The notes under the pieces are model-generated. The model made no database searches. It was not told the DNA's origin and saw nothing but the letters and a program-made list of their open reading frames with translations. From Bryoerythrophyllum caledonicum (Eukaryota; Streptophyta; Bryopsida; Pottiales; Pottiaceae), in the NCBI GenBank assembly GCA_963971425.1, contig OZ020524.1, forward strand, positions 10,729,845-10,793,844: a stretch of DNA of 64,000 bases, given 5' to 3'. Of the stretch, positions 9,782 through 22,306 are shown piece after piece. The position numbers were made by a program, and so were the translations under genes. The stretch's first letter is position 1, and each line of letters starts with the position of its first letter.

Positions 9782-12591
9782 TCACACAGGAGGAGGGAAG
9801 TCGTCCAGAGAGCGAGCCAAAGGCTCTGCCGCTGACTCGAGCCCAGTAGTCCACGGCTTGAAAGAGCCTGGCGGTGACTCGGTGATCACGTGGGTCATGG
9901 AGTGGGAGAGCAGCTGCTCCGAGACTTCACGCTCCGCGGCTTCTTTCAGCTCCATCTCTTTCAATGCCCTGCGTCCGTAAACGGTGGCCGTTATTGCTGT
10001 CGCTGCCGCCAGACATGCGCCCACGGAGTTGTATATGATCTCCACTGGTGTTATCTGCCGCTTCCTGTGCTCGATGTCCGCCAGTGTGCTCAGTAATCTC
10101 CCACTGCCACAATCCAAACCATAATCCAAATCCAAATCATAATCGAAATGGGTACTGAACCAAACCAAACACCATTCACTTTGTCCTGGGCACTGATCTT
10201 TGTGAGCACAGATGGTTATCATCAAGTGCCGAAGCGGAACGATAGAAAGAGGAATGGCACTTCAAACTTCTTCAGACAGAAACTTTCTTATGTGGAAGCA
10301 AATTAACCCACTGGTTGTAAGGAGCTTTTTTCTTTCTTTCCATGAGTATGAAGTTTCTGGTGATTCATTTTGAGTGCCCAAGCTAAATCTAGAAATGTCA
10401 AAAGAAGAAGCTTCCAATGTATATCCAAAGTACTCCATGTTGTAGAGCAGACTTTCTTCTTTTCGTCGATATGCAATTCAGTTTCGAACCATTCATTTTG
10501 CGAGCTATGGGAATGGACACTTTTGTCCTCTCATGATGCGCACTAATACCTCACAAGCACGGAGACAAATCAAAAACTGGCTACTGATTCAGACAGAAGA
10601 CAGAGGAACTACATACCTGTAGATTGTGATGAACGCTTCTGGGACCATTCCGAAGATGGAGCCAATGATGTAGGGAGCATATTCGATGTTGGTAGCAGTG
10701 ACAATGTAATTGAAGAGCGGGTATGGGATTGGGGAGAGTCGCAAGAGCGTAATCGTGCGCACATGTTGAAGCCAACCGCCTTGCTCGGCAACTCTCAACA
10801 CGGCTGCCTTCTTTGGATACTTGGACAGCCACATCTACAAAAAATTAGAACCACAAGTAACATCAAAGGTCTTGTCCCTGGATATGAAATGCTTCCACGA
10901 GATCCATAGACTACAAAAGTTACCAGAGATAATCATCCAGGACAACACAAAAGTGCATGAGTGTGAAAAGTTCGAGTAAGATGCCTCCTCTATTGTTTTC
11001 TCTATTTGAATTGAATAACAATTGAGTTCTCAATTAACCCTTAAATGTCAGAAGGTGCCATTCGTGGCCCCATTATTCTACATGTATGGTGTCGTATTTG
11101 AACATGGTAAGGTTCAGATTGGTTGAAAGGACCTCCAAATGAAAGATGTTAGTTGAAGAATCTTCAATCCAAAGGTGTAAGTCTTGCTAAACTTTCATAC
11201 ATTTTTTGTATTCTATAGTGTAAAATACGTGCCTGTATATACGGTTCCCGACTGACGTTTAAGGGTTGATATAAGATCAGCTTAAAGGAGAGAAAGGTGA
11301 CTAATATTCATCAGGGTTAATCCATACTTGAAAGGAACATTAAAATGGTATTGTGATGGGAAAAGGGACACATACCTGTATTCGATCATGCAACAGCCAG
11401 TGTCCGATGAAGTAAGGCAGCGTCTGGCCGACTGTAGTGCCGCCCATGATGATCAGGAACCCATACCCATAGCCAAACATCATGCCTGCCAACCACATGG
11501 AAGGCCCGGATGGCAGCACAAACATGGGGAAGATCGCCAGCGAGCACACGAGAACCACCGCCAGGACAGGTGTGGAGAATTTCGTCGACTCCCACAGCAT
11601 CAACGGTATGATAACCTGCACAGAAAACGAAGCCAAAATCAGTCCAAAGTGCGGTGTTTGTCATGTCACGCAAAGTTTCGATAAGATCCCCCCAAAGTCA
11701 CCTCTAAATGATTCTCGCTATCTAAAATCAGCTCGAAGGAGAGGAAAGGCGGATGAGTTGATCGCATGCAAACTCTTTGTTCACTCTCAAACTACTTTGA
11801 CTTGCGTTTAGAGACTGAATCGAAGGCTTCATGAACATGAACATGACATTGACTGAATCCATACCTGAAAGACCCCCAGCTCTGTCGAGAAAGGAACATG
11901 TCATGAACATGACTTTGACTAAATCGAAGGATTCTACTGGAAAGTCCGCCAAACTCTTTCTATTGAGCTAAGAGTGAGGACAATAAACAGAAAGAGGGGG
12001 TCACTTATCGAAACTTTGGGTGACTACAAGTAACTCGATCCTTTCATCCCTCTCAAAATGAGCTCAAACTACTTTAGTGACTGCAAAGCTCTTCCATTGA
12101 CGGAATTAAAGGATTTTAACTGAAAGACCACCAAGCCCTTCTATTAATCTGCATCATGTAAACTCTTTCTTCGCTCTAAAAGATGGTTGGAAACTCTACT
12201 TTGCCTTGAGCTCTTCCATTGACTGAATTGAAGGATAAGACCAGCAAGCTCAGACAGAAGAGTGAAAAGAGGGGGTTATCTTATTGAAACCATGATGTTT
12301 TCAATACAAACGCCTCATCTGCCAGTTGAGAAAACAACGTACCTTGTCTAAAAAGAGGGGTACAACCCAGTGAATCAACGCAGCAGCAACAGCGAGACCC
12401 ACAAGACCGACACAAATGAGCCCCGGCCACCAGAACCACCGACTGGACCAGGGCATGGGCCGAGCGAGCTCCGAAACGCTGAACTCTTCAAGATGATCCG
12501 CATCCTCCTCCTCCGCGTGTCCTCCCAGAGGGCGGTACTCAACATCGTCAAAACCCGCTCCTTCCATGTTCTCAAACAAGCCGGTGCTCAT
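9782..12591 (-). CDS. TVP38/TMEM64 family (SNARE-associated Golgi) membrane protein
   Basis: Coding exons on the minus strand: 12591-12343, 11615-11376, 10834-10617, 10103-9782; every junction has GT/AG and joins in frame, giving about 342 residues. The acidic, charged N-terminus (EYRPLGGHAEEED) precedes a membrane segment (PGLICVGLVGLAVAAALI). The second exon holds the VTT/DedA-like core: VLPSGPSMWLAGMMFGYGYG and GQTLPYFIGHWLL. Exon 3 carries RLSPIPYPLFNYIVTATNI and GSIFGMVPEAFI, and exon 4 begins YSGRLLSTLADIEH with a last hydrophobic stretch, then a charged tail. Plant members have this layout and about 270-340 residues. The family is linked to Golgi/ER membrane and possibly lipid scrambling; the precise role here is unknown. 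An upstream spliced exon ends at 12708 (donor GAGCAG/gtggg) and joins an acceptor at 12592; an ATG in it would also be in frame, adding 11 residues, so the start is not certain. Intron 2 holds a MITE. Confidence 0.9.
11036..11268 (-). mobile_element. TTAA-family MITE, copy 2, inside TVP38 intron 2
   Basis: 233 bp bounded by the inverted ends 'aacccttaaatgtcag' (11036-11051) and 'ctgacgtttaagggtt' (11253-11268). The TTAA next to ATGTCAG/CTGACGT would fit a piggyBac-like TTAA target. The core matches the copies at 38505 and 43084-43770. It is the best preserved isolated copy. Confidence 0.8.
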
Positions 12592-13127
12592 CCTGAACCA
12601 TTCCAAATTCCAACAATTCAGACAAAAAAACAATGCTTATCATGGGATGCACTAACCCTAATTGACATGATCGAGAACGGACTTTCCTAGTAAAAAAGAA
12701 GACCCACCTGCTCGAAATTCGCGAGTTTCCTTCGATCATCTTCCTCCTTGAACAGATTCTTGATCATCCACATCTAATGCAACTAGAACAACTCCAGAAA
12801 CTTGAACCGTACTCCAGATTACCACACATAAGCCATGGATTCTTCTTCCTTCAAACTCCTCGATTACGCAACCACAGCATGGCATGGGGGAGCTTCCTTC
12901 TCTGCCCCAACCCACAAACACATGCCCTAGAAAAACAGAGCTCATGTGACCAACCCTGATTTCTAGAACCCCATGCCATGAAAACTGAAAACCCAAATCG
13001 CAGGGAGATTAATTTCCTTGCAGGGAGGCCATGATGAGAAGATCCGAAGCGGGCATAATCTGGATTTGTTCAGCGCTTGGGTGGAATTGGTGGTAAATTG
13101 ATCGAGATGTGATGAGATGATGGTCTG
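12592..13127 (-). promoter_or_regulatory. TVP38 5' UTR, 5' UTR intron and upstream region
   Basis: An intron from donor at 12707 to acceptor at 12593 separates the start region from an upstream exon. No clear TATA box was found, so the start of transcription is not placed. Confidence 0.45.
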
Positions 13128-13262
13128 CTGCAGCTGGTGTGTGTATGTGTGTATGTGTGCAGCTGGTGTGCGTATGTGTGTATGTGTGCAGCTGGTGTGT
13201 GTGTGTATGTGTGTATGTGTGCAGCTGGTGTGTGAGTGTATGTGTGTGTATGTATGTTTTGC
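13128..13262. repeat. GT-rich minisatellite, about 4 units
   Basis: Units of about 29-33 bp are built from 'tgcagctggtgtgtgtatg' followed by 'tgtgtatg'. The array sits about 540 bp upstream of the TVP38 start. ORFs on both strands here are repeat artefacts. Confidence 0.9.
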
Positions 13263-13842
13263 AGCACAATCTGTGAGCACGATGCGTGAAGAAAAGCGAT
13301 GGATTGCGTTAGTTTGGAGCGCCTCGACTCAAGCGGAATCGCTGCGACCTTGATGGCTACGACTGCCGTCCTGTTGTAGCTGTTGTTCATACCCGACTCT
13401 GATATCCTGTTTATATACCCGGAGCGTTAGTATCATGTGTTCATACCCGGAATGTTGTCGAATATCTCAATTGTTTGTAACCCTTTAGAGCACCTACACC
13501 GGGGCGTGCCGCCCGTGCATAAATGCCTCGGCGGGGCATCGTCGGCCCCCACTGCGTTGGTTGGGCGGGATTGTGGAGGTCAAACAAGAGACTGCCATAT
13601 CGAAGGATCTTTCAAGGCAATTGCGAAATTCTACCGAACTGGCAAGACTTATTGACAGTGAGCACATGAGACTTGCACTTTGCTTCTACTTTGACGTCAG
13701 ACTAACATCACCTTGTTCCATGAGTTACTTGTCACTTCCAAGTGCACTTCAGCCACCGTAGGAAAACCGATGTGTGGGCAAAGTGGAGGCAATCTTTGCC
13801 ATAGGTGGCTTGGCTAGCATTTCCCTAGTAGAGATGCTCTTA
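13263..13842. other. Intergenic spacer
   Basis: No supported gene between the minisatellite and the left end of the Harbinger element. GC is a little higher around 13500-13580. Confidence 0.3.
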
Positions 13843-14642
13843 GAGCCGGTTTACACTATGAACTACGAGGATTGACCTAGAGAAATCATTCATTTTCATG
13901 GTCATGGCTCTTGGTCTAGAGCCGTGACCATGAAAAATCAAAAATCATTTTTTGAGTGTCTTGGTCACTTCTCATAGTGTAAAGTTGATCTGGACCAAGA
14001 TGTGTATGGGCTTATTTTGTTAATGTATATCTAAAAAGGATAGATTTGGAATTTACCTTGTCGTTGACTCTCTTATCCTCCCTTTCTTCTTCATCTTTGT
14101 TTCCACCTTCCCTCCTTCTTCTTCTTGCTTTTCCTATCTTCTCTTGAAATTTCAGCAACTAGGATAGCAATGGAGGAGAGGAAGAGGACCTTGTATTGAT
14201 GCTAAGGTTGTATATGACCTTGCACATGCTTGTTTCACACGTTGTGAGCATGCCAACATTGATTTTACAAGGAGAGTAGGAGAAATTGAAAAAATTTAGC
14301 ATGTTTTTCGATGATATGGGACAAGGAACACGAAGCATTTGGAGTTTAGAAAGAAAAGGTGGATTTACGGATCTATTGTTGTTGGGTTTATACATCAAAG
14401 GGCAATTCAAGGTAGGAACACGAGTTAAATTTGCTACTTTAAGATTTCTTCGTGAGAAGTTAGGGCCGTTTTTGCAAAAACAGAATACATCTTTTCGAAA
14501 TTCAATCTCTGTGGAAACTAGGGTTGCATTTTTTGTTGATAAGGCTAGGATCTAGTAGTAGACAATTGCTTACAGGGAGTTATTATGGAGTTGGTGAATG
14601 TGGGGTATTAAAAATTATGTGAGAATTTTGTAAAGCCTCTCA

Positions 14643-15108
14643 TGTAAAGAAAGATCAATAATCACAACAATTTGAGAGTTCTAACCAACATCAAATAAAT
14701 GAAAAATATACAATACATTAAGTATACGTAGTACACCCTCAAAGAAAGAGTTGTAAATCACAGTGGTAGTCAGGCGTCACACACTCCATCAAGAGAAAAT
14801 CAATGAGCGCGAGTGGAACTAGCAAATGCGGAGCCTTCATTAATGATTGACCATCACTTACAAGCAAAACACTCACTAATCATTCTCAAAACAAACTCAC
14901 AAAGCTTGATTTGACAACGGCGTCAAGTCAAGGATGTGTGTGGCGCTATACGCATACACACACAATCCTAAGTGGATGGAAATCATCTACGAATGAATGC
15001 AGTGCGTCGTCGTACATCCTTGAATCCGTAGATTAATAAAAAATTAATCTATGCTATCACACTATAATGCGGAGAGGCCCTCGACGCCACGTCCCGTGAC
15101 AGCTGTTG
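14643..15108 (-). repeat. Ty3/gypsy terminal repeat (left)
   Basis: The core 14747-15107 aligns with 21933-22306: shared 'gagttgtaaatcaca', 'tacaagcaaa', 'cacaaagcttga' and 'gaccctcaacgccacg'-type words in the same order. A block of about 105 bp at 14643-14745 recurs at 15109-15220, just inside the repeat, and is not evident at the right side. Confidence 0.75.
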
Positions 15109-15567
15109 TGTAAAGAAAGATCGATAACGACAAGAGATTGAGAGTCCTAACCATCATCAAATAAACAAAAAACATACCCAAAAACAAGTAAACGTAGTAC
15201 ATCCTCAAGTGCCTCCCCTAGCGGATAAAGAGACCCTCTATCCAGCTAGGACCAAACAACACTAACAAGACTAAACGCCACGGTGATATTGCTGCAACAA
15301 CTGTACGCATCCAGTCAAAGATGTTGCTCGTCGCCGAATCAATAAGCATGTGAAGAAGTAACAAAGAGAGGGTAGGTCGGGTGCAATGTGAGCCCCATCT
15401 TTAATCGCCTTCGGCAACTTTGTTGCCAATTCCTTGGTCAATCTTCACGTTGACTATCCCTGAATCGAAACCAAGAATTCCAACTCGATGGCAATGCACA
15501 ACACAGTGATAAGTCTACTTGGAATTCAAGTTGTTTCATTGGGTGAAACGTAGCTCGAAGACCTCCA

Positions 15568-16446
15568 TCAACAAGGGCAAGTCCAATCCCTGGACGTCAG
15601 AGAAGAAAGAGGCGGCGTCAAGCAAGCCATATGCCAACCACGCTGGCAATGGTCACAAAGCAACATGATAGCCGCGCCCTTCTTTTCACCACACACCAAA
15701 CACGGAAGGCCGCTTGTCACAACGACCAACTCTAGAAGAACAGAGCCATCAAAGGATAAATGGCAGAGAGCATAATTCTTAGAGTGCTCCCAATACTCCC
15801 GGCCATCCTTGCCTCCCAGCAATAAGATACCATTGGACAATACATCCTTCACGAGAAGAATAGTGCGCCCTACCTTGACGTCCAATGTCGTGGGTGCCTT
15901 ACGCTGCAGATAAATATAATCCCCTATGGAAAAACGTTGCAGCTGAGGCCAGTAGGCACCGCTACAAATACTAGCAAACCGTAAGGTGTCACGGTGCTGA
16001 GCGATGAACAAGTTCTCCATGGCCATAGGCATAGCCCGCTTGAAGAACTCCGCTTGATCCCATAGACATTGGACCCACACCTCTAGATTGTCCAAATCCA
16101 CAACCGGAGCCAACTTTTCTTGAACGGAACTCGGTAAAATTGGCTCTCGCCCGTACAACAATTGATACGAACTGAAAGCTGGTAGTGAAGCCTGCCAGCT
16201 AAACCAATATTCCATGGCAATCCATGGTATCAATAGATTCCAATCACGGTGGTTGCCTTGAAGTAATCCATACTTCCGTAGGCCCTGCTTTACGATCTGA
16301 ACTATACGCTCCGCCAAATCATCCGCTTTCGGGTGATCCCAAGAAGTGGTACGATGGTTAATCAAAGCCTTGGTACACAAAGCTTCGAAAGCCTTAAGGA
16401 ACTCACGCCCCTGGTCCGTCAAAACCTCAGTTGAGGCTCCAAACAA
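15568..16446 (-). pseudogene. Ty3/gypsy integrase core with C-terminal PHD finger (fossil)
   Basis: The longest surviving reading frame of the fossil, 292 residues. It has the integrase core (TDQGREF, DHPKADDLAERIVQ) and the DWNLLIPW and LLYGREP motifs, then a basic, SH3-like stretch, and ends in a C4HC3 zinc finger of the PHD type: CLVC, CDHC, HMAC and WTCPC. PHD fingers read histone tails in host proteins; in this position it may serve target choice, as chromodomains do in chromoviruses. That role is inference. Confidence 0.75.
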
Positions 16447-16744
16447 GCCAACTCCCGGTTGAGGAATGCCATGGCCGCCAACTCTGAAGAGTTCTACGGA
16501 AGAGCCACGAGCTCAATCCACTTGCTGAGATGCTACACCATCACCAAGACATACTTGGCTCCGCGTAGAGTCACGACAAGTGGACCAACAAAGTCCAAAG
16601 ACCATCGGTCTCCTAGCCTCCCAATGGGCAAAGATCGCAACTGCGATGACATGGTATTGAAGCTAGATCGAATCCGATCACATACTTCACATCAAAAAAC
16701 ATACGTGGCAACCTGCTGATACATGTCGGTCCACCAATACTTGC

Positions 16745-18040
16745 TGCTATGAGCAAATCCACCGGTGAGGGTGAAAATGTTATAAAGTTGGGCCGGTTGA
16801 GAATTGAAACCCCAACACGCCTCTAAGCAATGGACTTAAATTATCAAGAAGTTGAGCACTCATTATACAACCGTATATCAAACAAGAGAATCATTTCCAT
16901 AAGAATATGTAAAAGAAATACAATTGATCCAATTTCAATATATCCACTAGGTTCTAGATGCAACTGTTGACCCCTTGATGATTGAACAACTTGCAATCCG
17001 TGCGGCTTGACTGGAATGAAATGAACTTTGGCTTGACTGGAATGAAGTGAACTTTGGCTTGACTAGAATGAAGTGAACTTAGGCTTATTAGATAGAAGAC
17101 TCTAAGGTGTTTGAGCGCTCTAAAGTTCGCCTCCAAGATTGCTTTAGTCCAGAAGATTTGGCACTCAAAGTTGGCGCTCCCTAAAGTCTTAGCAGTAGAA
17201 TCCTTGGTGCTTTGAGGGTTATATCTTTATATCTTCTTGCGAGACACCTTGGTTTTGGTGTCCCTTGAAAGCTAATACCACAAAGCTTCTTTCCTCCAAA
17301 TCTCACACCCTAAATCGCTACAAACTCTGAGATTGTGCCTTCCAAAATTGAATATTTGGTTCTGGGTTGACCACAAACCTCCTAAAGCCTTGGCTGCCAT
17401 ATCTCCTATGCTGCTTTGCTAAATCCCTTGTTCTAGGTGTTTTTAGAAAGCTACCTCAACGGTGTTTGTACCTTTAAAATCTCAAGTCTTGATACGATAC
17501 AAGCTACGTGATCTTGCTCTCGGAAGTTGATGTTTAAACACCGTGACGACCGCATACCCCCTATTGATTGATCGCTTGTCACTCCTTAGGTTGTCGTCCA
17601 AACTATACAAGCCTAAGTTTTTTTAGAATTGCAATCTTATTTAGTTTATGCCTACAAAGTATCAACTACAAATTATTCCTAGCCTAGTGAAACTCTTGAT
17701 TCAAAATTTTGGCTTTTTTTTTCCTAGCTCCAACTCTACCTTGTCTATCTTCTTGCATACAAACTTCCACACACACCTACACACATGGGAGGGAGAGAGA
17801 AAAAAAAAGAAAATAGAGGCCAGTCCTTGCAAGCCACCCTAAAATCCTACCTTCTATCCACTAGATTCCATCCTACTTCATCAATTACATACATGGCCAT
17901 TCATAATCATAGATGGACCATCAACAACACATAGATCTTGTAAAATAAATGTACTAACTCTTTCTTTGTGAAATAACTAAACATCAATCACTTGATACTT
18001 CCTAAGTTCTTGAGGTTTTATATTTCTTCACCTAAAACTA
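16745..18040. other. DNA interrupting the fossil integrase
   Basis: About 1.3 kb between the integrase zinc-binding part and core, with no retroelement similarity I can see. It holds three imperfect copies of 'ttggcttgactggaatgaa' at about 17000-17090 and AT-rich DNA, without a credible ORF. A separate insertion is likely; similar words tgctatgagcaaat and gctgtgagccaaag flank it but are too imperfect to call a target duplication. Confidence 0.45.
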
Positions 18041-21000
18041 AGCTGTGAGCCAAAGTAGTGGCTTACAATTGCACAACATCAAATGACTCAATCGCACACC
18101 AAAATGTCCTAGCTCTTTGTGTATTTGTTGTACCAACGGAGACCTATGATCTGGCCTGGGAACTATGCGCCTAGTCCCATCCAACCACACCCAAAATAGA
18201 AGGCCGTTTTTCCAACGAAACGTTGCTATTTGGTGCGCAACTCGGTCACGCTCCATAGTAGAAAGAGCTGGGGGAAGTATCCCATGTTGTAGCTTGTGCA
18301 AGACTAGACTGTCTTTCCACACATCGCTAACCACTTGGGTCCTATCTGGTTCCTCATTCGTTATCAAATCAATCAACACCGATGTGGAGCCATACATCAA
18401 TGTGAGGTAAGCCGCTGCATGCCACCCAAGGACTCACTCCCTCTCACAGTCCCCATGCCACCTGAAACCAGTCAGATCTTCTTCTCAAGGACTTGAATTG
18501 CGAGATAGACCATCCGCATCCAAGGTCGTAATGCCAGCCCGATGTACAACGTCAAAGTTATACTCCTGAAGCAACAAAGTCCATATGGCGAGTTTTCTAG
18601 TAAGCTTGTCAGACTCCATGAGCCACTTCAAAGGTTGATGGTCGCTCACCAAAGTAAAACATAGCCCAAATAAATAGGGCCTAAAATGTGCTATGGCCCA
18701 AACTGTAGCCAAAGCCTCCCAGGCTCCCCCTCATAGGATGAATAGTTGGACTCCGTGTTGTTGTTGCTTCTAGAAGCAAACTCCACAATTTACTCCCGTC
18801 CCTCATCATCCTTATCATTGAACACCGCCCCTAGTCCCACATCACTCCAGTCTATGTGCAACTGGAAGAGTTGTGTAGCATATGGACGTCGCAGTACATG
18901 CGCTAAACCTAGCTTCAACTTCAAAGTTGCAAACGCCCACTGCTGTTCTTGTCCCCAAGTCCATGGTTGATCCTGCCCCGTGAGAATAGCCAACGTCTTT
19001 GCGATCAAGCTAAAGTTCTTGACAAATCGACAATAGTAAATTGTTGAGCCAAAAAAAGCTCAAAGCCGTGACACGTCGGGTGGGGTATGGATCTTCTACA
19101 ATGCATTCACCTTGGCCTACTGTAAGCCAAGACTCCTTGGAACAATCATATGTCCCAAATATGGCAACAAGTCATGGAAGAACTTACACTTGCCATGGTG
19201 CAAGCGCAATTTCCAATGCCGTAACCTCTCGAACACCCCTTAAAGATGTCTTTTATGCTCCTGTGGACTGCTACTGAAAATGATAACATCATCAATGTAG
19301 CATTGGACAAACGGTAAATTGGTCAATACCTATTCGATCACCCTCTGAAACTTAGCAAGTGCGTTCTTGAGGCAAAATGGGAGAAACTTCCAATGATAGA
19401 GTTGATCTCTCCCGTCCTAAGCAACTTTCTAGAATGCAGTCTTGACCCGGTCATCCGCCATCAATGGTAACTAGTGATAACCACATGGCAAAAATCTATA
19501 GTTCCAAATACTGTAATGTGGCCCACCGCATCAAATAACTCCTTTGACATGGGCATGGGATACCACTCTGACTTGCTCTTGCGATTGACTAGCCTGTAAT
19601 CTCCACACATCCGCTTCTTTGTTTAGTTGCCAAAGATATCCTTATTTGATGGCATAACCGTAGCACAAGCGTACACAATGTTGGAGAAGTCAATCAAGCT
19701 CGCGGCCAATAACTCATGACAACAAGTCTACACTCCAACATTCATTGAAAGAAGGAGCTTGCATGGTCGTCGAAAGATTGAGTTGTCCTCCTCCGAGTCG
19801 ATGTGTATTGGTTTGCCTTTTTAATCTTCCAAATCATGGACGGTAAAGGCAAACTAGCTACGATACGAACGAATAAACACTTGTATCCTTTGTGCCTCGG
19901 CATTAATAAGATATGGCCCCAAATCAAACTCCGTGGTCTCTTTTTCCAATCGTAAAAGATTCACCGCATATAGGCACTGCTAGTGATTGCTACTTATTTA
20001 CAGAGAGGGCATTCATGCCCCACGCTTCTCAGTCACGCGATCGACAAAAAATTGCATGTCGTGATCGTAAAACCGGGAAAAGATATATCAAGCATCCTCT
20101 TAATCAAAGTCCTCGGCCAAGGGTGTAAAGACATGCTGAGCACAAAGGTCCTGAGTTGCGTGCCTCTTCAAACAGCTGAAGAACTTGGGTGCTTCTCCCG
20201 GTAAAGAGAAAAGTAGTTCTCATCATTGCGGCTAGATTTGCAATAGTGAGAGCATGTCACAAACTTCTTCCCCTTGCCTCCAGTCTTTTTTGTAGGCTAG
20301 GCCGTCTCGATCTTAAGATTAGCCTTCACCGTCATTGCCTCCTTTTATTAGAACAATTTGGATCCCCCTTTGTGTGACCGGCTCCTCCACATGCCCTACA
20401 ATGCACAACCCGCTCAAGTTGTGTCTACGCCAAACTCTCGGTCGTGGTGACAAGCTTCTTGGGCTTAGGAGCGTCCACCAGCGCCGTGACCAAATCCATG
20501 GCCTTGCTCATGCCTAACGCTCTATCAAGCGCTTCCACATCGACAAACGCATGTGCCAAAGTGGAATTTCCGTGATACCAAAAAAGAAGATGCGAACTAA
20601 TGAATTCCACCATCCACTTATCCAACTTGGAGATGAGGATCTTCACCAGCTCGCGCTTCGTGAAGACATCACCGGCCTCCACTAATAACGTGCCAAACAA
20701 GTATACATGGTGTGTGGAGTATCCTCATTTTTATGACGGAAATCTTGGATACGCTGAATTTGGTCACGTCTCAACCCTACGTACTTTACTTTTATGTGCG
20801 CCATGAACTGCGCTTGAAGATCAAAGGCTGGCGGATTGCCAACCGCTAGCAATGCCTCACGTGTGGCTACGACCAAATAGTACATGGCCCCTATGCTACA
20901 TTGTTTAGCTACAATGGCAACGCCCTTGTCTATAGAGTCCTCACTATGGAAACTTTCATCTACATTGGGCTCGTTGGTGGAAGTCGAGAGTTGGGCAACC

Positions 21001-21929
21001 ACACTTTCCTTGAGCGCAGTCACCAACTTCAACACGCTGACACCAGCACTCCTAAACGGGGCGCAACTTCGCCTCGTGTTACGTGGTCCTGAGAAACTAT
21101 CTGCTGATACTATCTAAAGGGTATAGGTAAGAATGGGCAGCCTGCACCTGCAAAATCATCAAATTATATGGTGCACCCGTCATCACCTCCGACTACCTCA
21201 CGTCCAACCACAACCTCCTACATAGAAAGGTCTTGCCGGCAATCAACCCGACTTCACTCCTATGGTACTCTATTGGAATCTAGGGACTACAAGAAGTAGG
21301 GCCATCACAAAACACCAACAACAAGCCCACAACAAAGGGAGGTACCGCACAAGAATCTAAAATGCAAAACCGGGTCATCTACAGTTGCTTAAAGTTAATG
21401 GAGTTGAATTGCCTTAGTTATGTACCTCCAAAGTTTAGACAATAAATAATTTATTTATAACAACCCACAAGATTGTGGTTTTGAAAAAAAATTACACAAA
21501 TATTTATTTTCGATCAAATAGAAAAATTCATGGAAAGCTCAAATTTGCAACTGGAATTTAAAAATAAAAAGTATTTTGGAAGATATTAGCTCACAATTAA
21601 ATAACTTCTGCACAAAATACAACTTCATCCGCCGTGGATGAAATATGCGCACAATGGAGGAAATTGCAAAATAGATGAAAACCAGTTGTGGATGAAAAAA
21701 TTGCCGCAAATGAAACCCAACACGGTTGAAACCGCTCAAACAAGCTGAAGCTGACCTTCTTGCTTCAAACCTTACAATCCTCACAACTACTTCTAAAATT
21801 GTCCAAATTACACGTCATTTTTTGCGTTGCCATTGTTCAATTGCGCTCTACGCCATCAATTTATGTATCCACTAAAAATTTATATCTACCTAAATTAAAG
21901 ACGGATATGTGAGAGAGTCTTTGTGAAGT

Positions 21930-22306
21930 GAAAGAGTTGTAAATCACAATGGTAGATAAGCGTCATGCACTCCACCTAGTTAGAATCAACGAGTACGAGT
22001 GGAACTAAAGAATGTGGAGTCTCTACTAATGATTAACCATCATTTACAAGCAAAGTACTCACTAATCACTCTCTAAACACACTTACAAAGCTTGACTTGA
22101 CAAAGACGTCAAATCAAAGACGTGTGCGGCGCTATACTTACGTACACACAACCCTAAATAGATGAGAAACATCCATGGGATGAATATGGTCCATTGTCCA
22201 AGACTTCGCACGTCCCTAAACTCGTAGGTTAGCAACAAACTAATATACGCTAAAATCCTACAACACGGAAAGACCCTCAACGCCACGTTCCGTGACAAGC
22301 CGTTAG
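21930..22306 (-). repeat. Ty3/gypsy terminal repeat (right)
   Basis: Counterpart of 14747-15107, diverged by roughly a fifth. The region 21120-21930 between gag-like sequence and this repeat is AT-rich leader with no ORF of note. Confidence 0.75.

Noticed and set aside
13009-13390. His/Thr-rich ORFs upstream of TVP38
   Set aside because: Readings of the GT minisatellite in several frames; no family likeness.
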